Of a stretch of 64,000 bases of DNA, positions 11,101 to 20,081 are shown in pieces; position 1 is the stretch's first letter, and every line of letters starts with the position of its first letter. This DNA is from Vibrio sp. Of7-15 (lineage in GTDB: Bacteria > Pseudomonadota > Gammaproteobacteria > Enterobacterales > Vibrionaceae): contig NZ_JAKRGH010000022.1 of assembly GCF_022347565.1 (NCBI RefSeq), forward strand, positions 1 through 64,000. Reading direction: 5' to 3'. The translations under genes were made by a program, and so were the position numbers. The notes beneath the pieces are model-generated. The model had not been told where the DNA came from. It saw only the letters and a list, made by a program, of their open reading frames with translations, and did not search any database.

Positions 11101-12416
11101 ATAGCGAAGGTAAGTTGATCATTACTTCTCGTGCGTCTGAAATGACCATCATTGATGAGTTTGGCCGTACGAAAGAAAGCTACAAACTACCTTACGGTGC
11201 TATCTTATCGAAAGCTGACAATGATGCAGTAACGGTTGGTGATGTAATCGCTAACTGGGATCCGCATACAATGCCTATCATCACTGAGGTGGAAGGTCAG
11301 GTTCAGTTCGTTGATATGATCGATGGTGTAACTGTTACGACTCAAACTGATGAACTAACAGGTCTGTCTTCAATCGTTGTTCTTGATGCTGCTGAGCGTG
11401 CGAGTGCAGGTAAAGACATGCGTCCAACCGTTAAACTGGTTGATGCAAACGGCAACGATATCATGATTCCTGGTACGGAAATGCCAGCACAATACTTCTT
11501 ACCTGGTCGAGCGATTGTACAGCTTACCGATGGTAATGCAGTAGGTGTGGGTGAAACTCTTGCACGTATCCCGCAAGCGTCTAGCCGTACTAAAGATATC
11601 ACCGGTGGTCTACCTCGCGTAGCCGACCTATTCGAAGCTCGTAAGCCTAAAGAGCCTGCGATTCTTGCTGAAATTAGCGGTGCAATTTCGTTTGGTAAAG
11701 AAACGAAAGGTAAGCGTCGTCTAGTTATCACTCCATCTGAGGGTGAAGCGTACGAAGAAATGATTCCTAAGTGGCGTCAATTGAACGTATTCGAAGGCGA
11801 GAAAGTTGAGAAGGGTGATGTAATCGCCGATGGTCCAGAAACTCCTCATGATATTCTACGCCTACGTGGTATCCACGCAGTAACAGAATACATCGTGAAC
11901 GAGGTTCAGGAAGTTTACCGCTTACAGGGCGTTAAGATTAACGATAAGCACATTGAAACTATCGTTCGTCAAATGCTACGTAAGTGTACGATTACGCATT
12001 CTGGTGATTCTGAGTTCCTACCTGGTGAGCAGTTAGAGTTTGCGAACGTAACAATTGCAAACCGTAAGCTAGAAGCTGAAGGTAAAGAGCCAGCTCGCTT
12101 CGAACGTGACCTATTAGGTATCACGAAAGCGTCTCTTGCTACAGAGTCATTCATCTCTGCTGCATCGTTCCAAGAAACGACTCGCGTACTAACGGAAGCT
12201 GCGGTTTCTGGTAAGCGTGACGAGTTACGTGGTCTGAAAGAGAACGTGATTGTTGGTCGTCTGATCCCAGCTGGTACTGGTTTCGCATACCACCAAGAGC
12301 GTCAGAAGCAACGTGCTGCTGAGCTTGAGCCAGAACTAGCACCACAAGTAGACGCCGAGCAAGCATCTCAAGATCTTGCTGCGCTACTGAACGCAGGTCT
12401 GTCTTCAGAAGACTAA
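8199..12416 (+). CDS. rpoC: RNA polymerase beta' subunit
   Basis: 1405 residues. It starts at a GTG ([11 protein letters not shown], read as Met), with AGGAG just upstream. An ATG two bases earlier is followed at once by TGA. The N-terminal zinc-binding region has four cysteines ([19 protein letters not shown]), and the catalytic magnesium motif [12 protein letters not shown] falls near residue 458, as in E. coli. A second cysteine cluster ([15 protein letters not shown]) forms zinc site 2. Beta' carries the bridge helix and trigger loop of the transcription enzyme. The operon ends 20 bases later in a strong terminator. Confidence 0.99.
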   Translation: MKDLLKFLKAQHKTEEFDAIKIGLASPDMIRSWSFGEVKKPETINYRTFKPERDGLFCARIFGPVKDYECLCGKYKRLKHRGVICEKCGVEVTQTKVRRDRMGHIELASPVAHIWFLKSLPSRIGLLMDMPLRDIERVLYFESYVVIEPGMTNLERSQMLTEEQYLDALEEWGDEFDAKMGAEAVKALLANMDLQNEMELMREELETTNSETKRKKITKRLKLVEAFVQSGNNPEWMILTVLPVLPPDLRPLVPLDGGRFATSDLNDLYRRVINRNNRLKRLLDLAAPDIIVRNEKRMLQESVDALLDNGRRGRAITGSNKRPLKSLADMIKGKQGRFRQNLLGKRVDYSGRSVITVGPYLRLHQCGLPKKMALELFKPFIYSKLETRGLATTIKAAKKMVEREEAIVWDILDEVIREHPVLLNRAPTLHRLGIQAFEPVLIEGKAIQLHPLVCAAYNADFDGDQMAVHVPLTLEAQLEARTLMMSTNNILSPASGDPIIVPSQDVVLGLYYMTREKINAKGEGMYLADTREAEKAYRTKSAELHARVKVRITEVIRDEDGNETSETKLIDTTVGRAMLWNIVPNGLPYSLVNQKLGKKQISMLLNECYRKLGLKDTVIFADQIMYTGFAYAALSGVSVGIDDMVVPDAKYTKVSDAEEEVAQIQAQFQSGLVTAGERYNKVIDIWAATNDQVAKEMMDNLSSETVINRDGEEEQQESFNSVYMMADSGARGSAAQIRQLAGMRGLMAKPDGSIIETPITANFREGLNVNQYFISTHGARKGLADTALKTANSGYLTRRLVDVAQDVVVHLDDCGTHAGVTMIPLIEGGDVKEPLHERVLGRVVAEDVLKPGTEEVLLPRNTLLDEKWCEIVEENSVDLIKVRSVVSCEADFGCCAKCYGRDLARGHMVNQGESVGVIAAQSIGEPGTQLTMRTFHIGGAASTAAAENSIQVKTTGTVKLHNAKYVTNSEGKLIITSRASEMTIIDEFGRTKESYKLPYGAILSKADNDAVTVGDVIANWDPHTMPIITEVEGQVQFVDMIDGVTVTTQTDELTGLSSIVVLDAAERASAGKDMRPTVKLVDANGNDIMIPGTEMPAQYFLPGRAIVQLTDGNAVGVGETLARIPQASSRTKDITGGLPRVADLFEARKPKEPAILAEISGAISFGKETKGKRRLVITPSEGEAYEEMIPKWRQLNVFEGEKVEKGDVIADGPETPHDILRLRGIHAVTEYIVNEVQEVYRLQGVKINDKHIETIVRQMLRKCTITHSGDSEFLPGEQLEFANVTIANRKLEAEGKEPARFERDLLGITKASLATESFISAASFQETTRVLTEAAVSGKRDELRGLKENVIVGRLIPAGTGFAYHQERQKQRAAELEPELAPQVDAEQASQDLAALLNAGLSSED

Positions 12417-12435
12417 TCGCTTCATAAGTTAATAG

Positions 12436-12463
12436 AAAAGGCACCCAATAGGGTGCCTTTTTT
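12436..12463 (+). terminator. Terminator of the rplJL-rpoBC transcript
   Basis: Stem AAAAGGCACCC / GGGTGCCTTTT, loop AATA and a run of six T. It closes the RNA polymerase operon. Confidence 0.94.
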
Positions 12464-12665
12464 GTATCTATCAGATGGAAAGCGTATATAGTATTTGAGA
12501 AAAATAAGGCATAGAGGTAGACCATCAGAACGGATGTAAGCGTGGTAGCCTTTTAGGTTGATTGCTTATTTATCACTGAGTTTGATAACCAGGAGGGCAT
12601 TTTCAGATACGTAACAGCCCCTAACCACAAAAATAAGTGGCTAGAAGCAATGTCCCGTTAGTGTT

Positions 12666-13148
12666 CTACGCGCCGGGTGGGTGCGCGAGCGTATCACCAA
12701 TCAATTGGATTAAGTTGTCTTCAAAAGCAAAACGGACCTCAATAAGCTCGCCTAGTGAAGAGAGATCAGAGTCAAGATCCGTCAATAAATTTTCTTCATC
12801 GACATTGGCGTACTTATCGGTGAAGTTAAGCGCGGGATCGGTTGTTTGAACAATTAATGAATAAGCTTGGGATATTTCCTGTGTTGGGGAATACCCTGTT
12901 GAATCCCATTTTTGCATTACCATATCATAAACTTTGAAGTGTCCTTCAGAGATATAATCGACGAGCTGTTGGCAAAAATGTTGTAATTCTTTTGGTGATG
13001 GTAACTGATGTGTAGCAGTGTCAAAAGGTGGTAATCCAGCGAGTTTGCAATACTCTACGAGTAAAGGTTGACGTGTTGACAGCCAGTGATCAATAACATC
13101 ACTTGTGCCACCCCATTGTTCTTGTACTTGTTTGAATTTTGTAAGCAT
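12666..13148 (-). CDS. rsd: Rsd, anti-sigma-70 regulator
   Basis: 160 residues from the ATG at 13148, chosen because GAGG lies 8 bases before it. The upstream ATG at 13154 is too close to that site. The sequence fits Rsd/AlgQ: HWLSTRQPLLVEYCKLAG, FCQQLVDYISEGHFKVYDM and the acidic C-terminal helix IEVRFAFEDNLIQL. Rsd sequesters sigma-70 and so favours alternative sigma factors in stationary phase. It is divergent from nudC across 154 bases; the same rsd/nudC-hemE neighbourhood exists in E. coli. Confidence 0.93.
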   Translation of the reverse strand: MLTKFKQVQEQWGGTSDVIDHWLSTRQPLLVEYCKLAGLPPFDTATHQLPSPKELQHFCQQLVDYISEGHFKVYDMVMQKWDSTGYSPTQEISQAYSLIVQTTDPALNFTDKYANVDEENLLTDLDSDLSSLGELIEVRFAFEDNLIQLIGDTLAHPPGA

Positions 13149-13302
13149 GACCATGCCCTCATGATCTGACAGCCAAAACCACAATGGTTATTTGGCAGTT
13201 GTCACTCCCTGATCTAGGGAACCATAATTTAGAATTAACATTCTGTTATCAAGTTTAGATTGCCAGTAAATTGGCTTACCTGCAAGGATAGAGGCAACAT
13301 AG

Positions 13303-14070
13303 ATGTTGAAAAATAATGAAATAGTGTATTGGTGTGTAGTGGATGGATCCGCTTTATGGTTAGAAGAAGGCTTATTACCATTGGGCTCCGCAGAAGAATT
13401 TTCATTTCCGGTAGAGCAAGCCGTTATTATTGGAAAGTATAAAGATCACGCTGTCGCTTGGCTGAATGACGATGCGATTGAAAATACCATAGCATATTCT
13501 TCTTTGCGTGAATTACTAACAGCAGAGCGGGCATTATTCGACTTAGCCAGTAAAGCCGTCCAGTTTGGCATTATGTCTCAGACCTTTCGTTTTTGCCCAC
13601 AGTGTGGGGGCCGGAACAACTTAAATCATAATCAGTTGGCGATGCAGTGTCATGAGTGCCGTACCCTACATTACCCCCGTATCTCCCCCTGTATTATTGT
13701 TGCCGTGCGTAAAGGTGATCAGATTTTATTGGCTCAGCATCCTCGTCACCGTAATGGGTTATATACAGTGATTGCGGGGTTTGTTGAAGTAGGAGAAACA
13801 CTAGAGCAATGTGTGCATAGAGAAGTGAAAGAAGAAACCGGCATTGATATAAGTAATGTGCGTTATTTTGGGAGTCAACCTTGGGCTTTTCCTTCTAATC
13901 TGATGGCGGGGTTTATCGCTGAGTATGCTGGTGGAGAACTCAAGCCTGATTATAGTGAACTGTCTGATGCACAATGGTTTAGCAAAGATGAGCTGCCGTT
14001 GCTGGCTCCGGAAGGCACGATCGCCAGAGAGTTGATTAAGTCTACATTGGGTTTAGAAACGGACAGATAA
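13303..14070 (+). CDS. nudC: NAD(H) diphosphatase / NAD-capped RNA decapping hydrolase
   Basis: 255 residues. A zinc ribbon (CPQCG ... CHEC, about residues 98-118) precedes a full Nudix box, [20 protein letters not shown] followed by TG. It is followed by the NudC signature around SQPWAFPSN (the family has SQPWPFP; here the second Pro is Ala). NudC hydrolyses NADH to NMNH and AMP and removes NAD caps from RNA. The ribosome-binding site is AAGGATAGAGG. hemE lies downstream on the same strand, but the 236-base spacer contains hairpins and a promoter candidate, so co-transcription is uncertain. Confidence 0.95.
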   Translation: MLKNNEIVYWCVVDGSALWLEEGLLPLGSAEEFSFPVEQAVIIGKYKDHAVAWLNDDAIENTIAYSSLRELLTAERALFDLASKAVQFGIMSQTFRFCPQCGGRNNLNHNQLAMQCHECRTLHYPRISPCIIVAVRKGDQILLAQHPRHRNGLYTVIAGFVEVGETLEQCVHREVKEETGIDISNVRYFGSQPWAFPSNLMAGFIAEYAGGELKPDYSELSDAQWFSKDELPLLAPEGTIARELIKSTLGLETDR

Positions 14071-14144
14071 AAAAAACCCTCCGTAGGGGGGAGGGATAAG
14101 TAAGATGTCGTTATGAGATTCCGAACTGACTTAAGTGAGTTCGG
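14071..14144. other. Two dyads in the nudC-hemE spacer
   Basis: CCCTCC (14077-14082) pairs with GGAGGG (14090-14095). The run of A before it gives a stem plus T run only when read on the minus strand. A second dyad, CCGAACT (14121-14127) with AGTTCGG (14138-14144) and an inner ACTT/AAGT, is followed by a weak T/A-rich stretch on the + strand and may end nudC transcription. Confidence 0.55.
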
Positions 14145-14252
14145 TTATTATAATTTTCGCTAGCGAAGCAGTTTGTATCACGCACATTCGAGTGAAGCAA
14201 TTTTGCACAACAAAATGTTTTATTAAATATGATCTAGGTTACAAAGGTGATC

Positions 14253-14280
14253 TTTTGTTGTGGTTGAAGGGTGGTACAAT
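14253..14280 (+). promoter_or_regulatory. Candidate hemE promoter
   Basis: The -10 box TACAAT (14275-14280) lies 26 bases before the hemE ATG. The -35 (TTTTGT, 16-base spacer) is weak. GGGGA at 14296-14300 is the ribosome-binding site. Confidence 0.4.
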
Positions 14281-14306
14281 AAGCGCAAATTTTTTGGGGA
14301 TGAATT

Positions 14307-15371
14307 ATGACTGAATTGAAAAACGATCGTTATTTACGTGCGTTATTAAAAGAGCCGGTAGATCACACACCAGTATGGATGATGCGACAAGCAGGTCGCT
14401 ACCTACCTGAGTATCGTGAAACTCGTAGTGTTGCCGGCGATTTTATGTCTCTATGTAAAAACGCAGAGTTGGCATCGGAAGTTACGCTCCAGCCACTACG
14501 TCGATTCCCTCTTGATGCGGCTATCTTATTCTCAGATATCTTAACGATTCCTGATGCAATGGGACTAGGTCTGTACTTTGAAGCAGGTGAAGGCCCTAAA
14601 TTTGAGCGCCCTATTACTTGTAAAGCGGATGTTGAGAAGATCGGTTTGCCAGATCCTGAAGGTGAGCTGCAATATGTAATGAACGCAGTTCGCCAGATCC
14701 GTAAAGATCTAAAAGGCGAAGTACCACTGATCGGTTTCTCTGGTAGCCCGTGGACATTAGCCACGTACATGGTTGAAGGTGGCAGCTCAAAAGCGTTCAC
14801 TAAGATCAAAAAGATGATGTACGCTGAGCCACAAACACTGCACCTACTTTTAGATAAGTTAGCTGATAGCGTTATTGAATATTTGAACGCCCAGATCAAA
14901 GCGGGCGCACAATCTGTAATGGTATTTGATACGTGGGGCGGTGTATTAACACCTCGTGATTACAATGAGTTCTCACTGCGTTACATGCATAAGATTGTTG
15001 ATGGCTTGATTCGTGAAAATGAAGGCCGTCGTGTGCCTGTTACGCTATTTACCAAAAATGGTGGCATGTGGTTAGAGCAAATCGCAGCGACAGGTTGTGA
15101 TGCGGTTGGTCTTGATTGGACAATTAATATTGCAGATGCGAAAAAGCGTGTTGGTGATAAAGTGGCTCTACAAGGCAACATGGATCCATCAATGCTTTAT
15201 GCTCAGCCAGAGCGTATTCGTCAGGAAGTAGCAACGATCTTAGAAGGTTTTGGTGAAGGTACAGGTCATGTCTTTAATCTTGGCCATGGTATTCACTTAG
15301 ACGTACCGCCAGAAAATGCTGGTGTGTTTGTGGATGCTGTGCACGAGCTGTCTAAGCCATATCATAAGTAA
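14307..15371 (+). CDS. hemE: Uroporphyrinogen decarboxylase
   Basis: 354 residues, as in E. coli. Both family signatures are present: [16 protein letters not shown] (about residues 22-37) and [17 protein letters not shown] (about 145-161). HemE removes four carboxyl groups from uroporphyrinogen III to give coproporphyrinogen III in the cytosol, the branch into haem. It lies downstream of nudC as in E. coli and ends at a strong bidirectional terminator. Confidence 0.98.
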   Translation: MTELKNDRYLRALLKEPVDHTPVWMMRQAGRYLPEYRETRSVAGDFMSLCKNAELASEVTLQPLRRFPLDAAILFSDILTIPDAMGLGLYFEAGEGPKFERPITCKADVEKIGLPDPEGELQYVMNAVRQIRKDLKGEVPLIGFSGSPWTLATYMVEGGSSKAFTKIKKMMYAEPQTLHLLLDKLADSVIEYLNAQIKAGAQSVMVFDTWGGVLTPRDYNEFSLRYMHKIVDGLIRENEGRRVPVTLFTKNGGMWLEQIAATGCDAVGLDWTINIADAKKRVGDKVALQGNMDPSMLYAQPERIRQEVATILEGFGEGTGHVFNLGHGIHLDVPPENAGVFVDAVHELSKPYHK

Positions 15372-15420
15372 GCCTTTTTCTTACGCTGAACATTCAGCGT
15401 ATTGAATAACGAAATCATAA

Positions 15421-15453
15421 AGCCCATACACAGTGATGTATGGGCTTTTTTTT
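15421..15453. terminator. Terminator after hemE, shared with the convergent gene
   Basis: A 10-bp stem AGCCCATACA / TGTATGGGCT with a 6-base loop and eight T on the + strand. The convergent uracil-DNA-glycosylase-type gene ends inside its 3' side. Confidence 0.9.
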
Positions 15454-16045
15454 ATCTGTTACTTTCCAAATGCTGGTGGACATAATCTCGAATGTACGGC
15501 ACCGCTTCTTGCTCAAACCATGGATTCTTTTTAAGCCACAGTGTATTGCGTGGTGATGGGTGGGGGATGGGAATATAGCGAGGTGCCCATTGTCGCCAAG
15601 CCTTAACGGTTTCGGTTAATGTTTTGGGTTTGTCTTTAAGGTAATAGTTTTGCGCATACTGGCCAATCAAGAGTGTCATTCCGATACTGGGTAGCTGAGA
15701 TAAAATAGGCTGATGCCATAATGGCGCACACTCTTTACGTGGTGGAAGATCCCCACTTTTTCCTTTGCCTGGATAGCACAGCCCCATAGGAACAATAGCA
15801 ATGCTGTTGGGATCATAAAAATCGACAGGATCGAGATCTAGCCAGCGACGAAGGCGATCTCCGCTGGGATCATTCCAAGGAATGCCGCTGTGGTGTACTT
15901 TTGTGCCCGGTGCTTGCCCTATGATCAACAGTTTTGCAGAGCTTGCGGCTTGAATCACTGGATTAGCGCCAAGTGGTAAGTTCGATTCACAATGACGACA
16001 TTGTCGTATTTGGGCTAAAAGTGTGTCGAGTTCGGGTGATGACAT
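15452..16045 (-). CDS. Uracil-DNA glycosylase superfamily protein, putative [4Fe-4S] type
   Basis: 197 residues. Motif A is IIGQAPGTKVHHSG (about residues 41-54) and the C-terminal motif is HPSPRN (about 162). Four cysteines at 16, 19, 90 and 106 have the C-x2-C plus two later Cys spacing of family 4/5 iron-sulfur glycosylases. Such enzymes excise deaminated bases from DNA. The catalytic residue set is not that of Ung, so the substrate is uncertain. Its ATG directly follows the TAG of the upstream dehydrogenase gene with no gap, so the two are co-translated. In E. coli this position carries the endonuclease V gene nfi, another deamination-repair enzyme (recalled). Confidence 0.8.
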   Translation of the reverse strand: MSSPELDTLLAQIRQCRHCESNLPLGANPVIQAASSAKLLIIGQAPGTKVHHSGIPWNDPSGDRLRRWLDLDPVDFYDPNSIAIVPMGLCYPGKGKSGDLPPRKECAPLWHQPILSQLPSIGMTLLIGQYAQNYYLKDKPKTLTETVKAWRQWAPRYIPIPHPSPRNTLWLKKNPWFEQEAVPYIRDYVHQHLESNR

Positions 16046-16960
16046 CTAGTAGCCTTTGTCAAAATCAATGATATTTCGTAGGTTAAAGCCGTCTCGCCAG
16101 CGTAAGTAGTTTTCTTTAAATATTTCAAAAACCTGCTCTGGAAAGCTTACTGCCGCAATATGGGGGGTAACGGTGATTTTTGGGTGGTGCCAATAGGGGT
16201 GTTGTTGATCTAAAGGCTCGGATGGGAACACGTCTAAAAAGGCGTGGCTGAGGGAGCCTATCTCTAATGCCGCTAACAAGCCGGATTGTTCAACTACTTC
16301 ACCGCGTCCCACACTGAATAGTAATGCGTGTTGACAATGACATAAGGTATTTTGATCCAACAAGTTAATGGTTTGCTCGGTTTTGGGTAAGGTGGAGACC
16401 ACAATATCAGCCATGCTGAGCGCTTGTTTTAATTCCGCTAGATGAAATACTTGGTGGAATTGTGAATCTCGTGGGGGAATGCCTGTGCGGTTGACGCCGT
16501 AAATGGTTAATCCTAGTGCTTTACAGCTGTGCGCTAAGTGGCTACCAATCGATCCTGTACCTAGGATCACGATGGTTTTATCGAGTAGGGATTGGTACGG
16601 CTTCGGTGACCAGCAGGCGTTTTTTTGTTGTTCATGATAATGGCTGAAGTGGCGTGAATAGCTGATGGTGTACCCTAAAACGTATTCGGAGATTTGTTGG
16701 CCAAAGATCCCTCGGACATTCGTAAGCTGGTAATCTTGGCGAAGCTCTGGGGTGGTGAGTGAATCAACGCCAGCAAACGTGGACTGTAACCAGTCTAGGT
16801 TTGTGAGACTAGGAAGGTGAGAGGTCACGAGTGGTGGATCGGCAAGCACAATCTCTGCTTGGGCTGGATCGGACGCGATCTCGATATCAGGCAGTTGTGC
16901 TTGTTGAAGTAGCTGGTGGTAGGTTTTTTCTTCCCTCGATAAGATCAACAATTTGTTCAT
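16046..16960 (-). CDS. D-2-hydroxyacid dehydrogenase (NAD-binding)
   Basis: 304 residues from the ATG at 16960, preceded by AAGGAAG at 5 bases. An in-frame start 30 bases upstream lacks such a site. The Rossmann fold shows the motif VILGTGSIGSHLAHSCKALG, followed by the conserved Arg/Glu/His set of the family (SVGRGEVV, LDVFPSEPL, TPHIAAVS). These enzymes reduce 2-keto acids to D-2-hydroxy acids; it resembles the GhrA/YcdW type, which reduces glyoxylate and hydroxypyruvate. The exact substrate cannot be set from sequence. It is the first gene of a two-gene unit with the glycosylase-type gene. Confidence 0.85.
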   Translation of the reverse strand: MNKLLILSREEKTYHQLLQQAQLPDIEIASDPAQAEIVLADPPLVTSHLPSLTNLDWLQSTFAGVDSLTTPELRQDYQLTNVRGIFGQQISEYVLGYTISYSRHFSHYHEQQKNACWSPKPYQSLLDKTIVILGTGSIGSHLAHSCKALGLTIYGVNRTGIPPRDSQFHQVFHLAELKQALSMADIVVSTLPKTEQTINLLDQNTLCHCQHALLFSVGRGEVVEQSGLLAALEIGSLSHAFLDVFPSEPLDQQHPYWHHPKITVTPHIAAVSFPEQVFEIFKENYLRWRDGFNLRNIIDFDKGY

Positions 16961-17030
16961 AAGCTTCCTTTTGTACTGACTGGTTATCAAGTAAACTTCT
17001 ACTGTCTATTTTTATTGTGCAGAAGCATTT

Positions 17031-17624
17031 ATGTTACAGAATCCGATTCAAGTGCGCCTTGAGAAGTTTGAGCCATGGCAGCAAATTACGTTTATGGCTT
17101 GCCTATGTGAGCGTATGTACCCTAATTATGCGCTATTTTGTGAAAACACCGAGTTTGCCGACCCAAGACCATATCGAGTTATTTTAGATAGTATCTGGGA
17201 ATTATTGACGGTTAAGACGGCAAAAATTAATTTTGAACGTCAACTAGAAAAACTTGAAGATCTTATTCCTGTTGCCGAAGAAGATGATATTTATCTTGTT
17301 TATCCGGCAATTGATGCTTGTGTTGCTCTCTCGACATTGCTGCATGCATTATTAGATCGTGACATTCTTTTCGAATCTATGCTGAAAATCAGTCAGCAGT
17401 CGGTGGCGACTGTTGTGCAGCTAGAGGAAGCTCAAACGGGCACTGAAATTACAAACGACAACCAAAAAGAATGTGAAGCTGTATGTGCAGAGTGGGATGT
17501 ACAGTGGGCTATTTTCCGTCCGTTACGTGATGCGGAAGGTCGAGACATTGAATTAATTAAAGATTTGCGTGTTGAATTACGTGAGGATCTGGTGAGTAAC
17601 ATCGGTATCGAATTGTCTCATTAA
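17031..17624 (+). CDS. yjaG: YjaG family protein (DUF416), function unknown
   Basis: 197 residues (E. coli YjaG 196). Recognisable stretches are LEKFEPWQQITFMACLCERM at the start and YPAIDACVALSTLLHALLDR in the middle. It is predicted to be soluble, acidic and mostly helical. No catalytic motif is visible and I know of no established function. It precedes hupA as in E. coli, here with a convergent CNNM gene between them. The start ATG has only a weak ribosome-binding site. Confidence 0.9.
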   Translation: MLQNPIQVRLEKFEPWQQITFMACLCERMYPNYALFCENTEFADPRPYRVILDSIWELLTVKTAKINFERQLEKLEDLIPVAEEDDIYLVYPAIDACVALSTLLHALLDRDILFESMLKISQQSVATVVQLEEAQTGTEITNDNQKECEAVCAEWDVQWAIFRPLRDAEGRDIELIKDLRVELREDLVSNIGIELSH

Positions 17625-17632
17625 TTCCATAC

Positions 17633-17664
17633 AATAAAGGGCCCATACAGGCCCTTTATTTTTA
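17633..17664. terminator. Bidirectional terminator
   Basis: A perfect 11-bp stem AATAAAGGGCC / GGCCCTTTATT with a 6-base loop, A-rich before and T-rich after. It serves yjaG and the convergent CNNM gene. Confidence 0.93.
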
Positions 17665-17683
17665 TCAGAGAAATGATGGCAGA

Positions 17684-18733
17684 TTAATCTTTGCTTTCAA
17701 TCACACCATGTTGTTTTTTCCACTCCTCCCAGCGTTGGTAAGCCAATTGCTGCATGTCGGTTGTTTTATCTGCCTCATCAACAATCTCTTCGCCAAGTAA
17801 GTGTTCAAAAATGTCTTCTAAGGTGATCAAACCTTGTACGGAGCCGTATTCGTCCACAACCAAAGCCAGTTGAGCTAGATTCTGCATGAGCTGCTCAAAC
17901 GCATAAGGCAAGCTTACCGTATTCATGACAACAGGAATTGGACGCATCAAAGTCCCCAGCTGTTGCTGGCCTCTGCCTTCATGTTGAGCGGCAAACAATT
18001 CTAAACGATGAACAAAACCGATGATGTTGTCTTTTTGCTCACTGTAAATCAATGGGCGAGAAAAAGGCGTATCTTGATAGTCAGATAAAAACTCCGACAC
18101 ACTCTGTTCGGCATCGGCACGGAAAAGTACCGTTCTTGGTGTCATTGCTTTGGTGACTTGCACATCTTGAAAATGCAGTAAGTTGCTTAGCATTTTAGAT
18201 TCACCTTCGGCAAATTCACCAGACTCTTTGGCAAGCAGTGCCATTGCTGAAATTTCATCACGCAGTTTTGGTGTGCTTTGGCCACGAGCTAAACGTTTTG
18301 TGATCTGTTCTGACACCCACACAAACGGTGTTAATGCCCACACCATCCAGCGTAGAACCGTAGCTGCCATTGGAGCCAGTTCTCGCCAGTAGGTCGCACC
18401 AATGGTTTTTGGCACAATTTCAGAAAGCAATAAAATACCTAAGGTTAAAAGAGCAGAGAAAAGCCCCAACCACTGATTACCAAAAACTTGTGCAGCCTGG
18501 GCCCCTGCACCTGCGGCACCGATGGTATGAGCGATGGTATTTAGCGTTAAGATAGAAGCTAGGGGACGATCAATATCTTCTTTTAGCTTGGCTAATTTTT
18601 CAGCCGCTGGGTGCTGTTTTTGTCTCATCTGAGCCAAATAACTTGGGGTAATACTTAATAAAATGGCTTCCAGCACCGAGCAAATGAAAGATACACCAAT
18701 GGAAAGGCTGATGTATATGGTAAGTAAGATCAT
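17684..18733 (-). CDS. CNNM/CorC-type membrane protein (DUF21 plus CBS pair)
   Basis: 349 residues. The N-terminal third holds about four membrane segments of the CNNM (DUF21) domain, with the motif NTIAHTIGAAGAGAQAA and LLLSEIVPKTIGATYW. The middle and C-terminal part is a CBS pair (MTPRTVLFRADAEQSVSEF to LVVDEYGSVQGLITLEDIFE). Family members are linked to Mg2+ or other cation export across the inner membrane and are regulated by adenine nucleotide binding to the CBS domains. The usual C-terminal CorC_HlyC domain is absent. It is divergent from hupA. Confidence 0.88.
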   Translation of the reverse strand: MILLTIYISLSIGVSFICSVLEAILLSITPSYLAQMRQKQHPAAEKLAKLKEDIDRPLASILTLNTIAHTIGAAGAGAQAAQVFGNQWLGLFSALLTLGILLLSEIVPKTIGATYWRELAPMAATVLRWMVWALTPFVWVSEQITKRLARGQSTPKLRDEISAMALLAKESGEFAEGESKMLSNLLHFQDVQVTKAMTPRTVLFRADAEQSVSEFLSDYQDTPFSRPLIYSEQKDNIIGFVHRLELFAAQHEGRGQQQLGTLMRPIPVVMNTVSLPYAFEQLMQNLAQLALVVDEYGSVQGLITLEDIFEHLLGEEIVDEADKTTDMQQLAYQRWEEWKKQHGVIESKD

Positions 18734-18854
18734 ATATTTTGCTTATTTTTAGAGTTTAACACTGTCTATAAATTGGTCTTTTTAGTGGTGATTACAATAG
18801 GAGTAGCAGATGAATAAGTAACATTTTGTGAACTATCGCTCAATTTGTGGTTAA

Positions 18855-18911
18855 AGAGCCCGCAAGTAGACACAAGAACGACGACAAACCTTTGCCAGAC
18901 GGGCTTCTTTT
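18855..18911 (+). other. Terminator-like hairpin in the hupA leader
   Basis: AGCCCG (18857-18862) can pair with CGGGCT (18900-18905), and an outer AAG/CTT extends the stem, with a loop of about 37 bases and TTCTTTT after it. It lies 48 bases upstream of the hupA ATG. It could be a leader attenuator or the 3' end of a short RNA. No matching promoter was proven. Confidence 0.4.
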
Positions 18912-18958
18912 GAATTAGAGTGACCGCGTCTTAAAGAAAAAACAAGAAGGGAAACCTA

Positions 18959-19231
18959 ATGAACAAGACCCAGTTAATCGACCTTATCGCTGAAAAAGCT
19001 GATCTATCAAAAGTACAAGCGAAAGCGGCTTTAGAAGCGACTCTTGACGGTGTGACTACTACCCTGAAAGAAGGCGATCAAGTTCAGCTGATTGGTTTTG
19101 GTACTTTCAAAGTAAACCACCGTGCTGCTCGTACAGGCCGTAACCCAAAAACTGGTGATGAAATCCAAATCGCAGCAGCTAACGTACCTGCATTTGTTGC
19201 CGGTAAAGCACTGAAAGATGCTGTAAAATAA
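18959..19231 (+). CDS. hupA: DNA-binding protein HU-alpha
   Basis: 90 residues with the HU signature [20 protein letters not shown] (about residues 46-65), which includes the DNA-contacting beta-arm. HU bends DNA and organises the nucleoid as a dimer. AAGAAGGG 9 bases before the ATG is the ribosome-binding site. It lies between yjaG and a YjaH homologue, as in enterobacteria. Confidence 0.97.
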   Translation: MNKTQLIDLIAEKADLSKVQAKAALEATLDGVTTTLKEGDQVQLIGFGTFKVNHRAARTGRNPKTGDEIQIAAANVPAFVAGKALKDAVK

Positions 19232-19239
19232 TCTATACT

Positions 19240-19270
19240 CCGCCGAGTAACCTTACTCGGCGGTATTTTT
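19240..19270 (+). terminator. hupA terminator, ending at the next start codon
   Basis: Stem CCGCCGAGTAA / TTACTCGGCGG, loop CC, tail TATTTTT. The T run ends at 19270 and the next gene's ATG is 19271-19273, leaving no room for a ribosome-binding site. Confidence 0.92.
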
Positions 19271-19972
19271 ATGAAGCGTCTCTTTTCTTCTCTTATTCTC
19301 TCTTTAGCTTTAATCGGCTGTTCTTCCTCTTCAGTGAATAACCCTAATATTGCACAAGATGTTCATTTATCTGGTGGGCAAGCAATGGGTGACGCAACCA
19401 GTTTGTACTGGTATACCAAAAAAATTCAAATACCTAAGTCTGCGGGGGATTATGTCACCACTGGGGATTACGGTTGGTATAAAACGGACTATCGCTGGGA
19501 AGAGGGGGTGTTACGTGAAGTGATCCGTCAAGGAGAGACCCTCAAACAATATCAAGGCGGCTTAAAACCTTTTTCTACTCACATTCGTTATAACGGGGCT
19601 GGCGAAGCGGTATATCAGCAGTATCGTTTAGATGGTCGAGTGTTACCCTTAAGCGCAACCCAGCTAGCTCAGTATGCAGAGGAAGCCCTGCATTTGATTG
19701 ATGTGTTGGAAGAGCAAGATAAAAAAGGTTTGTCGTTGTATCAAGGCGAGTGGGATGGTGAAACATTTGAAACTTGCCAGGATGAAGACTTTGAGCGGTT
19801 GGCATTTAATCAGAGTTTACCGAGTTTTGTGGTATCGCGTTTATCGTCAGTCGACAGCTTTATTGGCTTTATTGGCTCAAGTCAAAACGGTGAATTGAGT
19901 GTTTCTCAGATTTTATTGTTAGCAGATGACAGCTTCGATTGCATTGAACGGCCTGAACTGATTGAAGAGTAA
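19271..19972 (+). CDS. YjaH-like lipoprotein (DUF1481)
   Basis: 233 residues. The N-terminus is a lipoprotein signal peptide with lipobox LIGC (MKRLFSSLILSLALIGCSSS), so the mature protein is anchored by the Cys at about residue 17. The remainder resembles DUF1481/YjaH, which follows hupA in E. coli. No function is established. The ATG touches the T run of the hupA terminator and lacks a Shine-Dalgarno sequence, so translation would need read-through RNA or a leaderless transcript. The lipobox position argues that this start is nonetheless right. Confidence 0.8.
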   Translation: MKRLFSSLILSLALIGCSSSSVNNPNIAQDVHLSGGQAMGDATSLYWYTKKIQIPKSAGDYVTTGDYGWYKTDYRWEEGVLREVIRQGETLKQYQGGLKPFSTHIRYNGAGEAVYQQYRLDGRVLPLSATQLAQYAEEALHLIDVLEEQDKKGLSLYQGEWDGETFETCQDEDFERLAFNQSLPSFVVSRLSSVDSFIGFIGSSQNGELSVSQILLLADDSFDCIERPELIEE

Positions 19973-20020
19973 GTACTGTGTGTTTGAAATGTGGGTATTG
20001 TAATTAGATTAAAGATAGGA

Positions 20021-20050
20021 AAAAGGCACTTCGATGACAAAGTGCCTTTT
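20021..20050. terminator. Bidirectional terminator between the yjaH homologue and purD
   Basis: Stem AAAAGGCACTT / AAGTGCCTTTT with an 8-base loop, symmetric A and T runs, between convergent genes. Confidence 0.9.
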
Positions 20051-20081
20051 GATTAGTGCCGACTGACGTTGTTCGTTTTAA

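Noticed and set aside
12621-12644. CTAACCAC / GTGGCTAG dyad downstream of rsd
   Set aside because: The T-rich bases lie in the loop rather than after the stem; it could end rsd, but the form is poor.
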